64,000 nt of DNA from Neolentinus lepideus HHB14362 ss-1 (GCA_001632425.1 KV425563.1:224660-288659); one strand, 5' to 3'. Shown: positions 44,488 through 57,780, counted from the stretch's first letter. A program made the numbers and translations. The notes: generated from the letters alone by a model not told the origin.

Positions 44488-47465
44488 CTTAATCCAAAGC
44501 GGGGTGGTATAGTCGACTTATAATGGTGTCGATACGTGTACCACCTCACTATATCAAGGTCAGACAGATCCTGCTATGCGCGTGGGAGTCTGTGAAGGTT
44601 GTCCTCGTCGCTGTCGTTATTGCTCTCTCGTCGCTGACGACGTCAAGAACAATGCGCGGTGAGCTCTTGCGATGGATGGGATACGGTGTGTAGAATGAGA
44701 GAACACGAAAGGAAGCGGACAAATGGCTGCTGGCCGGGTGAGCGGGCTGACAGGGTATGTATGGCTATATTTAGATGCCCTTGTGTTGCTTTGCGGCTAT
44801 GACCGCTCAGGTTCCCACGGCCCAGCGCCGTTTTACGCAGCCTCGAGAGCCTCGCCGTCAATGACTTTGACGGCGACCGCTGTGTGGTGTTTCGAATATC
44901 GGCCCTTCAAGCCCCCGCACTTTGGCGATGTCAGCGCCTGTGGCCTGTGGTTGGTTTTCGCTGCAAGTTGACCATAAGCTACAGGATCTTCAGCCAGATC
45001 ATGAACGCCCGCTTGTGTCGCTATGGACCTCGGCGATATCAGCTAGAACATCATAACGAGGATGTCGGTTCTCTTTGTTTGTTTTCTTGATCCTAATGAG
45101 CTCACTACGATGGGATGCATCGGTTCCGACGCAATCTTTCGGCGGGATAGAGAACCTTCTGGTGCTTGATCATGATTGGCCTATTCTTGGTCCTCCTCTT
45201 CGGACGGCGAGGAAGAGTCACGGACATCTGACCTTCTAGAGTCTAGACCGTGCGCTGAAACCATTCACTTCCCGAACTCGTCCTTACTGCTTTGCTAGGA
45301 CTGCTATTCTCTAGTCAAGCCGATGTTGTGAGTCGAGTCATTGATAGAAGAGGATAGGACTAGCTTACGATCAATCTACCCCGCTGGCCTCTGTTTGCTT
45401 CCAATCGAGCAATGCATTGTATGTACGGTCGCTTCAGAGCCGAGGAGTCTGCGCCGATCAGTGCGATCTACTCGCTGCACTTTCGCCTTGTCTCCGTTGG
45501 CTTCTTCCGGCTGCTTGTCTGATACTCCCGGTGTTCTCTGACATCAACCCGTGGCTGTGAGTAAGTATGGTGTATCTCTTGCTGTTAGTTCCGGTTTCGC
45601 CGGCGCCTACCTGTCGGTTATCCCTCCCTCCGTGAATGCACTCGGTGCACTGTCACTGGACGGTCAAGGTGTGTGGCTATCTTGATCTAGGAAATGATAT
45701 GTGCGAAGTTGTATTCATGGTCATGCAGACCGTGTCGAAGTGCGAAGCTAAGTAGCGATCTTCATACGAGCTATTGTTCCCTGGTCACTCTCAGGCGCTA
45801 TTTTGGTCGACGTTATATCGCTGTATCGTCTATTCTGTCCATTACCATGGAGAGGTGAACGATGCCGCAAAGACTTGCTTGATCCCTTCCTCGTGTCTCA
45901 GACTGAAGGTTTAGGGTAAAGGGCCGTACTCCGTACAATTGCGAAGGTGGATAAATCATTGCCCTCATACGATATGCTTGGTCCGTCACTGTTGATTGAT
46001 TATTTTTGATTATACCTCACCATCTTGCCTCTCCAGTATCGGGTAGACTCACGAGGCTGATATTCGTTCGACTCGAGAGCACGTACCCTAGAGCCAACAC
46101 TCTGCCGTCGACTACATGTTACTACTGTCGCTTCAGCTCGTACATCGCAGGCCAGAAGTTTTGGCTCAAGAAATCGCCCTGCAGGCGCCGCCTGAATGCT
46201 GTCTCCTGGCGATCCGCCTGTACACGTTCCCTTCGCTTCCTAAAGCACCGGAGACAACGCTTGGTCCTTCTGTACTTCGGCACTGTATGGTTGGACTATT
46301 TGGCTTACGTCTCCCTATGCCGTATCCTAAACGTCATCTTGACCTGTGACGCGTACCGATGTTGGTCAGCGACCTACCGTGCTTCTTTGTCCTCCTTTGG
46401 CGATGGTAGCTTGCTAGTAGGGACGCACTAGCCTCGCCTCCCTAACCGCTTCGGGTCTTTCGGCCTTCGAACTTTGAGCATATTCCGCGCAGCGACAAGC
46501 CAGAGGGGGATTTTCGTTTTCGGATATTCGTGGTGTCCTCTGTATAGCCTTGGATCACGTATACGGCCGGTTTGATTGGTGTAATGGTCTTCTACAACGT
46601 AGACAAACTGACATTACTATCATTACTAGTACACGAGCAACCATGAGACGGCTTCGATGCCACCCAACGTCCAGCCGTGATTGTTCTTCCTCCGATAGTA
46701 CATCAGCGATTTGTCCTGGGCATGCACTGGACTCTCAGGTTCGATAGCCTCATCAACGTCGGATGTCCAAGACCTGGAGTCGGTGAGGGAGAACGTCCTC
46801 TGGGGTCATCCTCTAGCTCCTGCTCCAAAATCGCCATTGTCTTGGGCTGTTTCACTCGTGGTTTTTTGCTTAGTATAATGAGAGCACCGGTCACAGCTCC
46901 TGAGTTCGCCTCCGTGATTGCTTTTGCCAGGCATGAAGACAACAAAGGACATATGATGCCACTGTTCAAGAGCTCCGCAGCGGGATGCTGACGTTTGTGT
47001 AGCGCAAGTATGGTAGGTTTTAGAGAATGATATCTAATGTGCTGTTTTCTTTTGATGGGAACGGAATTTGAGACTATCGCGATTCAAATAACCACAGAGT
47101 ATATCACGCCAGATGCCACTCTAATGAGAAGGTAAGACGCCCTTCCCTTCGCTTGAGAGAGGCTATCCGGTAATATTCAGATGGCAGTTTCCTGGAAATC
47201 CAAGCGTGACATCCACCATATACAGCCGCAATCACTGGTATATAGCTGTACTCGACAGGTCGTTGAGGGCTGGAATTCCAAGTAGTTCATTGTATTCAGC
47301 CTCTCAAAATTGAGAATACGTGATGCCATGGAGAAGGCTCATTGTATGGTGCATTCGTGCAACCTTGGCGAAGATGCTATCAGCGCAAGATGTCATTTCG
47401 CAGCTCAAGCTCAAGACCCAATACGTCAATAGGTCCTGATAATGTCGTGGAGAGACGCATAAGAC
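44488..47465. other. 3 kb gene-poor region between G-alpha 2 and the FunK1 B block
   Basis: Only short unrelated ORFs occur (for example 46006-46431 on + and 46703-46969 on -), without recognisable domains or a credible exon chain. It may contain decayed sequence; no terminal repeats were found. Confidence 0.4.
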
Positions 47466-47765
47466 GCGTACGACGCGTATTGTTGATCGATTTCATCACG
47501 TGATCGGACACGTCTTCAACCGTGACTGAGCATGTTGTGACAGTGAAACTTGCCACCGACCATCACGGTGTGCATCTGGCCTTGCCAAACTGCCATTCCT
47601 GGAAGTCTATCTACAATCGGTTGATATTCATCAGTGATTGCTTATCTTCTAGCCTCTTTTGTGTTCACAAAGTTGACCAAAAAGGTGATCAGCCTCGCGA
47701 AACGGAAATACGGTATCTCCTAGCACAAACAAACTGTGCCACACTTGAACATACAAAGCAGAGCG

Positions 47766-47771
47766 TATAAG
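47766..47771 (+). promoter_or_regulatory. TATA-like box of FunK1 B
   Basis: GCGTATAAGACGCG lies about 48 bp upstream of the FunK1 B start. The same element is TATAAAA in copies A and C. Confidence 0.5.
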
Positions 47772-47814
47772 ACGCGTGTTGTTTTGACAGGTCTGTTACT
47801 TCTCATCTGCCACA

Positions 47815-50509
47815 ATGTCTTCACTTCTGAGGAGCTCACCTATGAAACGAAAGACAACTGGATCTCGTGTCCACGCCCTCGAACCACCTGTTGCCAAGGA
47901 GCGACGAAAGCAACACGCTATGGATATGCGTGGAAAGTTTCTCTCTATAGATCCTCAGGCATTCTTGGATACCTTTCTGCCCATCAATGAAGGATCAGGT
48001 GTCCCTCCTTCCATCGACCTGAAGGCTTTCGAGCCGATGAAAGAGATAGATGGGGAGCGTGAGATGTATCTTCCATGGGTTAGTCAACGGTTTATTGTGC
48101 CACCGTGTCTACGCTGACTTCAGTCTCTCAGATCAACTGCGAGGAGAATAACAACTTCTGTCCTGGCTACAAGTTCGTGGCGACGCCGGACAAGGGCGAC
48201 CGGAACGATAGTCGCACGAAAGGGCGACAAGTGCCTGATGTAGGTCTCTATTTGAAGAAAGATGCACCTGTCGACACTCCGCGATGGAGCAAGATGGCTC
48301 TCTACGTTGAATTCAAGTCCAGGAAGGAAGGACTCAAGCAGGATCCGTTCTGTGACGATCCACGCAAGCCATTCGAGTCAGACGCTGAGGAACGAGAGAG
48401 CGTCAGAGGGCAGATTATTGGCTACACAGAGGCCATGTTCAGTCATCAACACCGGACGCACGTCTTCTCTCTCCTGGTACTGGGCGAGCATGTCCGTTTC
48501 ATTCGCTGGGATAGATCTGGCGCGATCGTGTCCCAACTTGTTCACTACGTTGAAGACCCGGAGATTCTTGCGCACTTCCTTTGGAGATTCTCCAATCTGG
48601 CACCCTCGCAAGCGGGATTCGATTTGACTGCGGAGGAGATCGTGAAAGAATCACCGGAATGGCGTCTGATGACGAGTGGACCAGATGACGAAAAATTGAC
48701 GACTCAGCAGCGCCAATATTGGCAAGACTCTCTCAAAGAATCGTGGTCCTGGTGGAAGCTGAAGGTCGGAGGCTGCGATTGCTCATCGCGGACGTCCCGC
48801 GCTCAGGTGCCGCGCCAGAACATGGACCCAAACTGCGAAGACCGTAACCACGTTGCTGGAACAGAACGACCGCGTTATTTCCTCGTAGGGAAACCTCATT
48901 TCACCGCTCCCGGCGTGGACGGTCGAGGTACACGTGGATATATTGCGATGGATCCCGAGACGAAGAAGCTACACTATCTCAAGGACTGTTGGAGAGTATC
49001 TTTACCTGGAATTCAAAAGGAAGGAGATGTGTTACGTGCTCTCCGTGATGCCAAAGTCCGATATGTCCCTACCCTGACTTGTGACGGCGATGTCTGCAAC
49101 CATTGCAGGGGATATCCTGAAGACTCTCTACAGTTCGTTCATACTGACAGTTCCTCGGACGCGACCAGTGTTGTCGGCACTGAGTTCACCTCTAAAGGCG
49201 ATGGAGTGGACGCTAAGAACTCCATTTTGTATACTGGCTACACAGCGAATGACTGTGCGAATGTCCTCGACCATCGCCAATCCACGTTTACGGACAAGCA
49301 ATGGAAAGGAGCCAACCCTAACCCAATGAAGTCTCACCTGCATTACCGAATGGTTGTTGAGGAGATCGGCCAACCGCTTGACGATTTAAAAGATGCCAGA
49401 CAGCTCGTCGCGACCATATTCTATACCATAATCGGTACGTCCATGTGCCACCAATGCTCCGTTGATATTGATCCAGTTGCAGCGCACCACGAAGCTTACG
49501 AGAAGGCCGGAATCCTGCATAGGGACATCAGCAGAGGTAACATCCTCATTCACGTCACTCGTAAGAAGCAAGCGGATGGTAGTTGGAAGCGCTATCCAGC
49601 TGCTCTGTTGAACGACTGGGATTTATCGAGGAATGTCAGAGCGGATGGGGCGAACCCTAGACAGCCTGATCGCACAGTGCGTACTCGTCACGCTACTGGC
49701 AGATCCCTTCCTAACTCCATTGCTAGGGCACATGGCAATTCATGTCTGCCGCTTTGCTTATTTCTCCTAGAAAAATCCACGAAGTCTCGGACGATCTAGA
49801 GTCCTTCGTCCACGTCCTGGTCTATGAAAGCCTCCGTTTCTTGAAGCATAACTGCCAGTCGGTTAGCTCTGTCATGAAAGAGTTCTTCGACACATACAAC
49901 TATCAAACCAACGGAGTGGTCACTGGAGGGTACCCCAAGCTTGCGGCGTTCCAAGCGGGTCATCTCATAGATGGACAGCAACAGATTGTGTTTGCCAACC
50001 ATCATGTCGATGAAATTATACAGACGACATTTCAGTGGTTCGATGCGTACTACCATGATGTCTTGCGTCGTCTTCACGAGCGCAACACCGCACAGAACTA
50101 TCCGGCAGAGGATGCTAACCTGCCCCAGGAGACCGAGGATGACGAAGAAGAAGAAGACTTTAATCGGCTAGACGCTGAGATAGCTGATGCTTTGGAGCAT
50201 CATGTACCCGACCTCAACCCCGTTCTGGTTGTCCGAGATTCCAGCACACGCCTGCAAGTTGAAACGCATAGTCCCATGAGGCACTTGTTTGCAGCACATC
50301 TACAGGACCTAGTCTGGTCGGATGGTGACAAAGTGGGTGATCAGCTCAAGAAGCCAGCTACACCTTCAATATCCGTTGCAATACCCCCAAGCTCTAACAC
50401 CTCTCTTGGTAAACGACCTGCCAGTGAATACCAAGCAGATCAGCCGGGGACTTCGGAAGAGCGCAAGCAGAAAGCGCTCAAGAGCAACACAGGACGCTCG
50501 CCATCGTAG
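47815..50509 (+). CDS. FunK1 fungal-type protein kinase, copy B
   Basis: Exons 47815-48078, 48132-49434, 49483-49676 and 49727-50509 join in frame to 847 residues. The N-terminal half is the domain usual in Agaricomycete FunK1 proteins (INCEENNNFCPGYKF, then VEFKSRKEG, then GQIIGYTEAMF, then RFIRWDRSGA). The kinase part has GIQKEGDVLRAL, the catalytic loop HRDISRGNI and the metal-binding NDWDLS, then GTWQFMSAALL and DDLESFVHVLVYESL. The C-terminus is acidic with a conserved tail (KRPASEYQADQPGTSEERKQ). FunK1 kinases are expanded in mushroom-forming fungi; substrates are unknown. The third intron is a multiple of three and has no stop, so retention would only add 16 residues. It is intact, in contrast to its inverted duplicate A. 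Confidence 0.92.
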
Positions 50510-50804
50510 GTCTCATTATCCAATGTACGATCACATGGAGCTGGACGGCGAGAGTATCAACGGTAGAGCACTTGTAATGTACGGGCGTCCTGCTTAGTGG
50601 TGGTGATTGTACTGGGGTTGTCTGTATGTTCTGTAATGGCTACGTATCGAATCTAGTATTATATTTATCCTAACGCACATGGATGAGGCGTCTCAGTTCC
50701 TAGCATCTCTGCACCTCTTTAGGATCGATGAGGGCTGAGGTACCTACCTTGATCTACCCGCGCAAATCCGAATATCCGGGCACGACGCATGATGCTGCTA
50801 TTCA

Positions 50805-50935
50805 GATTAATGCGTCCTAGGCGACGGGATCGCTTTGTTCTTTCGATGGCGACGACTCGGGAAGCGAGACAACGATTTGTGTGCACGTAGCGCGTCGCTA
50901 GAGAGATTTGAGACGGTATTAATAGTTGATGTGAG
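50805..50935 (-). pseudogene. PL14 lyase gene fragment (block B copy)
   Basis: On the minus strand the frame gives VSNLSSDALRAHKSLSRFP, matching VNLSDDALRVHKSSSRLP of the complete PL14 gene, then reads DPVA-stop-DALI where block A has DPVAWDALI. The remainder of the PL14 gene is absent. It is tail-to-tail with FunK1 B. Confidence 0.75.
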
Positions 50936-51135
50936 CAAGCAAGGGATACTCTTGCGTCTCCGACCTCCATCAATCGCTTCCACCGACTCGGACTCGAAAA
51001 ATACTGATGGTGAACGATACATAGTATTGACTTCCAAAGAGGTTACAACAAATAACAGCATAGAAACCAAGTACAGACCACCGAAGAATGAACATCGTAC
51101 CACTATGGTACCGGTCTGTCCTAAAGTAAGGAAGC

Positions 51136-51966
51136 TCATAAGAGATTTGGGGCAACCAGACCAGTAATCACCATCACAGGACCCAGGACCCATCTCTCCT
51201 TCCACGCTGCCAATTGTACAATCGACCCAGCCCTAGACGTTGTTCCGACTACTGAGGTCGAGGGTAGGGGTCTCGTAACTGTCGACGTCGACGTCGGCAG
51301 CTGACTCGCCACATTCCTGGAAGACGTCGGGTCCGAGACAGGAACGGTAAGCGTCGACCTAAATGAACCAGACACAGTTGTCACGAATGTCGAAGTAGAC
51401 CGAGACGAGGGAGATACAAACCCGCTAACACTGGGAGTGACAACAGTCGTCGCGGTGACAATCGAGCTCGCGCTGAATGCACTGGAAGGAGAAGTGGATG
51501 GAGTTTCGGTGACGGTCGTTGTGAAAGTGAGTGTGGCGGGAGGACTGGAGAACGTGGCGGTGACGATGGTTGTTGACAAGGAGAAAGAGCCGGAATCAGT
51601 GGTGCTGGGTCTTGCTCCGGTGTAGGTGCCTAGCAATAGATGAGTCGCCCCATCGACACGACTGGAGTGCTAAAGGACGTTTTACCTGTGGACGTCCCTG
51701 GTCTTCCAGATGTTGGCTCACTTTCGGAGTACGACACAGAAGCGGTGCTGAGCGACGCAGAGATGGTGATGGACGACACAGAAGTGATGCTGAACGAGGA
51801 AGATGACGCCGGAGCGGAGGTGGAAATGGAGGAGCTCGCTGTGCAATGAATCAAATAACAGCTGCGAATGGACTTGGCAGCGCTTACATTGCGCCTCCGA
51901 CGGCAGGCTAGACCATGCTAACGCCACAAAGCACACAAGCAGTGCGTGTACTACCGACTTGAACAT
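51136..51966 (-). CDS. Ser/Thr-rich secreted, probably GPI-anchored protein
   Basis: Exons 51888-51966, 51686-51838 and 51136-51629 join in frame to 241 residues. The signal peptide is strong (residues 1-26, VVHALLVCFVALAWSSLPSEAQ). The whole mature part is Ser/Thr/Val-rich without Cys (for example FTTTVTETPSTSPSSAFSAS), as expected for a heavily O-glycosylated wall or mucin-like protein. It ends in a hydrophobic stretch (WVLGPVMVITGLVAPNLL) suitable for GPI transfer. No enzymatic domain is seen. It is divergent from the PL14 gene, with about 0.5 kb between the two starts. Confidence 0.8.
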
Positions 51967-52502
51967 TTTGGGATCGATGCGGATCACAGTTTAGTGAATA
52001 TGATCGTGTTCAGGTGTTCTGGATCACAGAGGTTGAGCTTCAAGCAGAGGAAACCATTCAGTCTGAGTTACCAAGCCATGTACCGATGCGCTGCTGCTGT
52101 CTGAGGCGCAGATATGCGAGACGATGCAAGCAGAAGCAAACTTTTTATATCTCTGTCGTCCTTCCAGACTCGGGCACGAAGTGATCATGAGAAAGTGGCC
52201 CGGCACGTGTGGTCCATGAGCGCTTGAGCAGGCAGAAATGACCTCTCCAGTCTCACGCGTCCGTCTCGAGACCGCCCTCCTCAGGATCAGTGATGATCCT
52301 CCGACCGCTAGGAGACTGCAGCATGCTTTGCCGGGATCAGCTCTTTAGCAAAAGAAGCAAGCCCTGCGTGATCATATTCAACTAAGGTCCTGAACTCTCA
52401 AATTTAGACCATCAGTCATGAGATTCCCTGTTGCACGAGCGCAAGCGGTTCGGCAGCTCAGGTCGGAAATGTGCGGGCCTCTCTTGCTTTCTCACCTTTA
52501 CC

Positions 52503-53606
52503 ATGCACCATCTTCTTCCGATACCTCCAACCTCCATCGCATCTGGCTTCACAACCTCAACCACTCTAGCTAGGGATATACCGGTTCTTACCCTCGTCAA
52601 TCTCTCCGACGATGCACTCAGAGTACACAAGTCTTCGTCTCGTCTTCCTCATCCCCTGGTGTCACCCCCTAAGCCGCCGCCCTCGCAAGAGAAATGTGAT
52701 TTCGTCGCTTGGGAGGCCTTCTATCCGAAGGGCAGTATCAACCCGTCCAGCGCGGTTCCTGGGGGCTTCAGTTTCTACTTGAGTGGTTCGCAATCGTTCA
52801 GCAATGCTTTGGGTGAAGCGAAAGAAGTGGTGATGAGTTATGAAGTGTTATTTGCGGAGGGATTTGAATGGGTTAAAGGAGGGAAGTTGCCGGGAATCTG
52901 TGAGTGCACAGAGCTCTATTTTTTTTATCAATGTTCGTCAACAAGAAAGAATGTACGGGCAGTCGGAGGCACTGGAGATTTGGCGTATAAATGCTCGGGC
53001 GGGAGGAAGGACGATAGGTGTAAGTGCTTTGATCTCCGGTTGATGTGGCGGTAAGTGTGCCCCTCCCACTCCTAATAGCAGAAGTACGATGGCACGTGAA
53101 CACATCGACGATGGTTTTCTAGACAATCAGGCCAAGGCGAGTTGTACGCCTACCTACCCTTGACACCCAACAATACTTCCCGGCTCCTTGCGGTACCCTC
53201 GTCAAAGCAGAACCCCGACTACGGGTTCTCCGTCGGGAGAGGTTTGTTTAGCTTTCCTGCAGGTCAGTGGACGACGGTGGCGGAGAGAGTGAGGTTGAAC
53301 GACGTCGGGCAGGAGAATGGTAAGCCAGCGCTGTGCATCCAGTCCTCGATAGTCAATGACAGAATAGGTGAGGTCGAGGTGTATATCGACGGAGTGTCCA
53401 TGATTCGAGTCCATGGGCTGACCTTACGTGATGAGACGGCGCCTCATGTAAAGGGCATGCATTTTCAGACATTCTTTGGAGGTGTGTGTGGGTCTGCGAC
53501 GGTACTGCGGGCTGATTGCTATGATGTAGGGTCGAGTCCGGAATGGGCATCCACTAAGGACCAGAGAGCGTGGTTTGCTGGCATCTCGGGCGCTATCTTG
53601 ACGTGA
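52503..53606 (+). CDS. polysaccharide lyase family 14-like protein
   Basis: Exons 52503-52899, 52963-53050, 53123-53319, 53368-53481 and 53530-53606 join in frame to 290 residues. Family blocks in order are VAWEAFYPKGSINPSSAVPGG, VMSYEVLFAEGFEWVKGGKLPG, FGGTGDLAYKCSGGR, CFDLRLMWR, QGELYAYLP, FSFPAGQWTTVAERVRLND, GEVEVYIDGV and the ending FFGGSSPEWASTKDQRAWFA. Characterised PL14 enzymes cleave polyuronates such as alginate or glucuronan by beta-elimination. The catalytic residues were not assigned. The chosen start has a good context (TTACCATGC); an upstream in-frame ATG at 52431 would add 24 residues. No clean signal peptide is visible from either start, so a missed first exon is possible. 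Two introns are also open in frame. Confidence 0.85.
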
Positions 53607-54700
53607 TGGCTGACTGGCATGAGAGATACGATTGGCGCTTCTGTAAGTCCACCAATGTCGTGTCAGCATGGTAGTGAAGAGCAGGATGAGAGAGGGTTAT
53701 ACTGATGATCGGTCGAAATGCAGGCTTCAAATCCTACAACACATGTAAATGGACCGGTAGTTGCTCTAGCTCCAATATATACTACTCGCTTGGATCTACG
53801 TCTCAAGTCCAGAGATCGCCCCAATGATTCTACGTAAACACGCAGCAATGGATTGCACCGGGTAGGGACAATCAGCTGTTGTAAACGGTATGACATGCCT
53901 CTCTGCTGAGCGCGGTCATGCATAAGGACCTCCTCGGTACGATCGCGAGTGCATTGCACTTGGGGCACGAAGCATGGTGCTGACTGGTGTACGTCACGGA
54001 GTCAATCTCGGAGTCAATCAGTATAATGTATGGGTTGTTCAGGCTGCATGTGCGAGGGTGAAAGGGATCACAAAGGATATGTTGGACCCTTTATGGTAGG
54101 AGATGATAGTGAGCATTACTGCACTCCTGGGTCAATGTCTTCGGGCTCATACCCGGATAATATCGACGAACCCGCAGCCGCAGGAACAATGGGATCAAAA
54201 GCCGTCAGGCGATGTGTAGAAATGAAGTATATCTGAGGAACAAAAAAAACTCCATTGTGGTTGGTTCTGTTGATACTAGAAGAGTGTGGCACATATCAAT
54301 TCTGGCTAGTCTGCGTAACCTGTGCCAGTAGTGGCGCTGTAAATGTCCGATATTCATATAAACTCCCTAAGACATGCACTCCTTTACAGACATTTTCTAT
54401 CACAAGCAGTGAATGATCCATTCGGCGCAGCCTGAAAGCAGACTCTTACGCGTTACGAAGACATCATTGTTGTTTCTGGCACGTGGCAAAAAATCAACCG
54501 TGACATGAAGCGTGACAACTGCCACATCAACTTGACCGTCCCCTCAAGGATTGCCATTAGAGGAAGTATCGCAGCTATCGATTGGTTGTCAACCATTTTA
54601 TATTAACGCAGCGCCTTCTCCATCACTAACTGGGACAAGGACTCGTGGTCGGGAAAACGGAAATTCTAAAACGAGCTGTGCCACACTCGACCGCGCGGAT
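53607..54700. other. intergenic region upstream of FunK1 C
   Basis: No convincing gene. The last 250 bp resemble the upstream flank of FunK1 B (CCGTGACATGAAGCGTGAC and TGTGCCACACTCGA), so the promoter was duplicated with the gene family. Confidence 0.5.
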
Positions 54701-54715
54701 TACACTATAAAAGCG

Positions 54716-54722
54716 CCCGTCC
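54716..54722 (+). promoter_or_regulatory. TATA box of FunK1 C
   Basis: TATAAAA sits 35 bp upstream of the FunK1 C start codon. Confidence 0.6.
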
Positions 54723-54750
54723 CAGGTTCGTAAAGTGCATCTCTGCCACC

Positions 54751-57588
54751 ATGGCTTCTGAGACGCACGTCTCTGACTCACCTCTCAAACACAATGCAGC
54801 CGGATCGAGTCAGTTCCTCAGTCGTCAGCTCGTCGCCAAGGAGCGTCGAAAGCAGAACGTCGACGATATGCATAACAAATTCCATGGTCCCGTTGATCCT
54901 CAAGTATTCCTGGATGAATACTTGCCCGCTAACGGGAAAGACTGGGCACCACAACGACCCACCAAGACGTTTACCAAAATCAGCAAGGCCGAGGACGAGA
55001 GAGCGTTGTACGATCAATGGGTTGGTCAACCACACGTCTGTTTTGAAATTTTACTGACGCTTTTTCTCAGATTAACTGCGTCAAGCGCTCCGGCTTCTGT
55101 CCTGGCTATAAATTTGTAGCGACTCCAGATAGATTCGATCGTGACTATAGTGAAAAGGAGATTCCGGATGTTGGGCTCTACCTTGCCTATGAAGCGCCTC
55201 ACGCTCCTATGGGAGAGAAGGCGAGGCCAGTATGGAACAAGATGGCACTATTTGTTGAATTCAAGTCTAACAAGATGTGCACGAAGGCGGATCCCTTCAA
55301 CGACGGAAAAGGCAAGCCGCTAGAGGCCGATGCGGAGGACCGCGAATCCACTCGAGGTCAGATTATCGGATATGCTATAGCTCTGTTCAAGCAACAGCAA
55401 CGTACCCACGCCTTCTCACTCTTGGTTCTTGGCGAGTACGTCCGATTTATCCGATGGGACAGGGCCGGGGCGATATTCTCCAGAAGACTTCAGTATACTC
55501 AAGATCCAGACATGCTTGCACGTTTTCTCTTCAGGTTTTCCCGATTGACACCACAGCAACAAGGCTATGACCTTACTGCAACACCGGTTTTGAGGAACTC
55601 GTATGACTATGCAATAATGCAGAGAGGTCCAAGGGAGGATGTCTATGCTAATAGCTATCAGCTTCTCTTCTGGAAACAGTCTCTCGAGGGCGACTGGCCT
55701 CTTTGGAAACTCAAAGTTGGAGGCTGTACTTGCGCAGCGAAGGCATTGAATGTGCAGCAGTCTGTCTCAGATCAGTCCCAGCATGACTTTGAGGCAGCTG
55801 AACAATCTTCTGCCCCTCGCTATTTCCTCGTGGGGAAACCTCGGTTTACTGCTAATGGGATGTCAGGCCGAGCAACTCGGGGATACATTGCGTTGGATCC
55901 CGAGACAAGGGAGCTTTGCTATCTCAAGGACTGCTGGAGGGTCGCATTGCCAGGTATCCAGAAGGAAGGAGCAGTGCTTGCGGCTCTGAAAGAAGCATGT
56001 GTGGAAAACGTTCCTACTTTGGTCTGTCACGGAGACGTTTGCCCGGAGTGCTCTGGTAACAGTGATGACACGGGGAACCTCCAGTCACCTGATAACGGAG
56101 AGCCAGATGCGGAAAGCGACGAGGACACAGAAGACGACGACGAAGAGATCTGTGACGATGACGAGACCCACAATCAGGTCGCAGACAAGGATGACGAGGG
56201 ACCTGATGACAGACGAAAGGACGACATGGACAATACAGAGGTGCTTCAGGATGACGGGGAGATGCATCTGGAGGATAGTGAGCAGGATTGCGAGAGGAAG
56301 TATGTCAGCGACAAACGCCACTCCACGTTAACGGACACAACTTGGCCGAAAGGTGCTGAGTTGAAAAATCCAATGAAGCCATATATCCACTACCGTCTCG
56401 TTGTTGCCGAAGTTGGCATGATGCTTGAAGAGTTCGCCAATTCCCGTCAACTCGTGTCGACACTCTATGATGCTCTTCGTGGTATGCTTTACCGCAACAA
56501 CGTTGTGATTATCCTTCTGACATATCTCCAGCTCATGAGGGTGCTTATACCCGTGCCGGTATCTTTCACAGGGACGTTAGCACCGGCAACATCCTCATAT
56601 ATATGGCGCCCGGGACAGAGTTTTCTCAAGGACTCCTCAATGACTGGGATCTATCGAAAGACGTATCATCCGGAGGCCAAGAAGCAAGACAACCGGATAG
56701 GACAGTGAGTCTTTCATGCTGCAGAGTCTACACCGTATCCGTTACTGACGATATCACTAGGGAACATGGCAGTATATGTCCGGAGCACTTCTTCAAAGCC
56801 CCTCGAAGGTCCACACGCTTGCGGACGACTTGGAATCGTTCATCCACGTACTGATATATGAGAGTCTCCGCTTTCTCGACAGTAACTGTGAATCTGTTGC
56901 AGACTTCAATAAGGAATACTTCGACTCTTCTATCATTTCGGAAGGCGTTGTTAAGGGAGGAGATGCCAAAATTTTAGCAATCTATCGGCGTCGCCTGACT
57001 AAGGGAGACGGATCGCAACTCATCATCAAAAATGACCATATCACCACCATAATCAGTGAAGCGTTCTCGTGGTTCAGGGCCCTCTATGAGAAGCTGGAGA
57101 TCCCTCGTCCGCACCACCCTATTCCGCCGAAGAAGCCTATAGGATTGAGACAGCTAGAAGGAGCCGGTATAATACGCCCCAAGTTCAAATTACCTCCTCC
57201 TCCTGCGACAACTTCGGCTGTGTCCCGACTATCCTCAGGACACTTTCAAGGGACTCCGCCGGATATAGACCCTTTCACGAGCCACGCCCAAGGAGATACG
57301 TCACAAGATCCCAACGCACCCACTAATGTGGATTCGCATGGGCCAATGATGGCGCTGTTCTACACCCATATCTCTCAAACGGACTGGAAGGAGGAGGATG
57401 TGATGGAAGATCAGCTCAAAGTTATGGTCCGTTCCAAGATGGCCCCTGTGATTGCAACCTCGGACGGCTCTGGCAACAAACGTTCTGCTAGCCAATACGA
57501 GGCTGAGGAGCCTGAAACCTCAGATGCGCGGAAGCGGAAGGCTATTAGAACCGAAGGTAGCAGCTCCAAATTCCGCTCGCAGAAATGA
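54751..57588 (+). CDS. FunK1 fungal-type protein kinase, copy C
   Basis: Exons 54751-55020, 55071-56481, 56532-56704 and 56761-57588 join in frame to 893 residues, with introns at the same places as copy B. Key blocks are INCVKRSGFCPGYKF, VEFKSNK, GQIIGYAIALF, RFIRWDRAGA, GIQKEGAVLAAL, the catalytic loop HRDVSTGNI, the metal-binding NDWDLS and GTWQYMSGALL with DDLESFIHVLIYESL. An acidic insert (about residues 365-430, rich in DDE) precedes the kinase core. The C-terminal tail keeps KRSASQYEAEEPETS. It is diverged from copies A and B but clearly the same family. The gene is convergent with P450-3, with 192 bp between the stops, and its own 3' end was copied to 19.1 kb behind P450-2. Confidence 0.93.
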
Positions 57589-57780
57589 TACTGGTTCCTA
57601 CTTGTCAGACTAAGTTCATGGTCAACGCGACTGGGTTCTGTCCCGCGCATACCCATTATATCTGTACATTTTTCTAATACATATGCTTTCGAGAACCAAT
57701 TGACCTTTCATTGCGTTTCAATGCGCAACTTACCAAAGCGACGCGGGAACAGGAGTACATTACCCGATACACGAATCGTT

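Larger units (their letters stand above)
47470..51010 (+). repeat. segmental duplication block B (FunK1 B)
   Basis: Inverted partner of block A (33430-36950). It covers the promoter, the FunK1 B gene, its 3' flank and a broken PL14 fragment. Both blocks begin at a TCACGTGATC/GATCACGTGA-type motif, then share CCGTGACTGAGC and GTGTGCATCTGG before the gene. Confidence 0.85.

Noticed and set aside
46006..46431. 141-codon plus-strand ORF
   Set aside because: Rich in Cys, Arg and Tyr without a domain; looks like random open frame.
48262..48627. Alternative-frame ORF inside FunK1 B, also open in FunK1 A
   Set aside because: Its conservation between A and B only reflects the recent duplication; the main frame carries the kinase domain.
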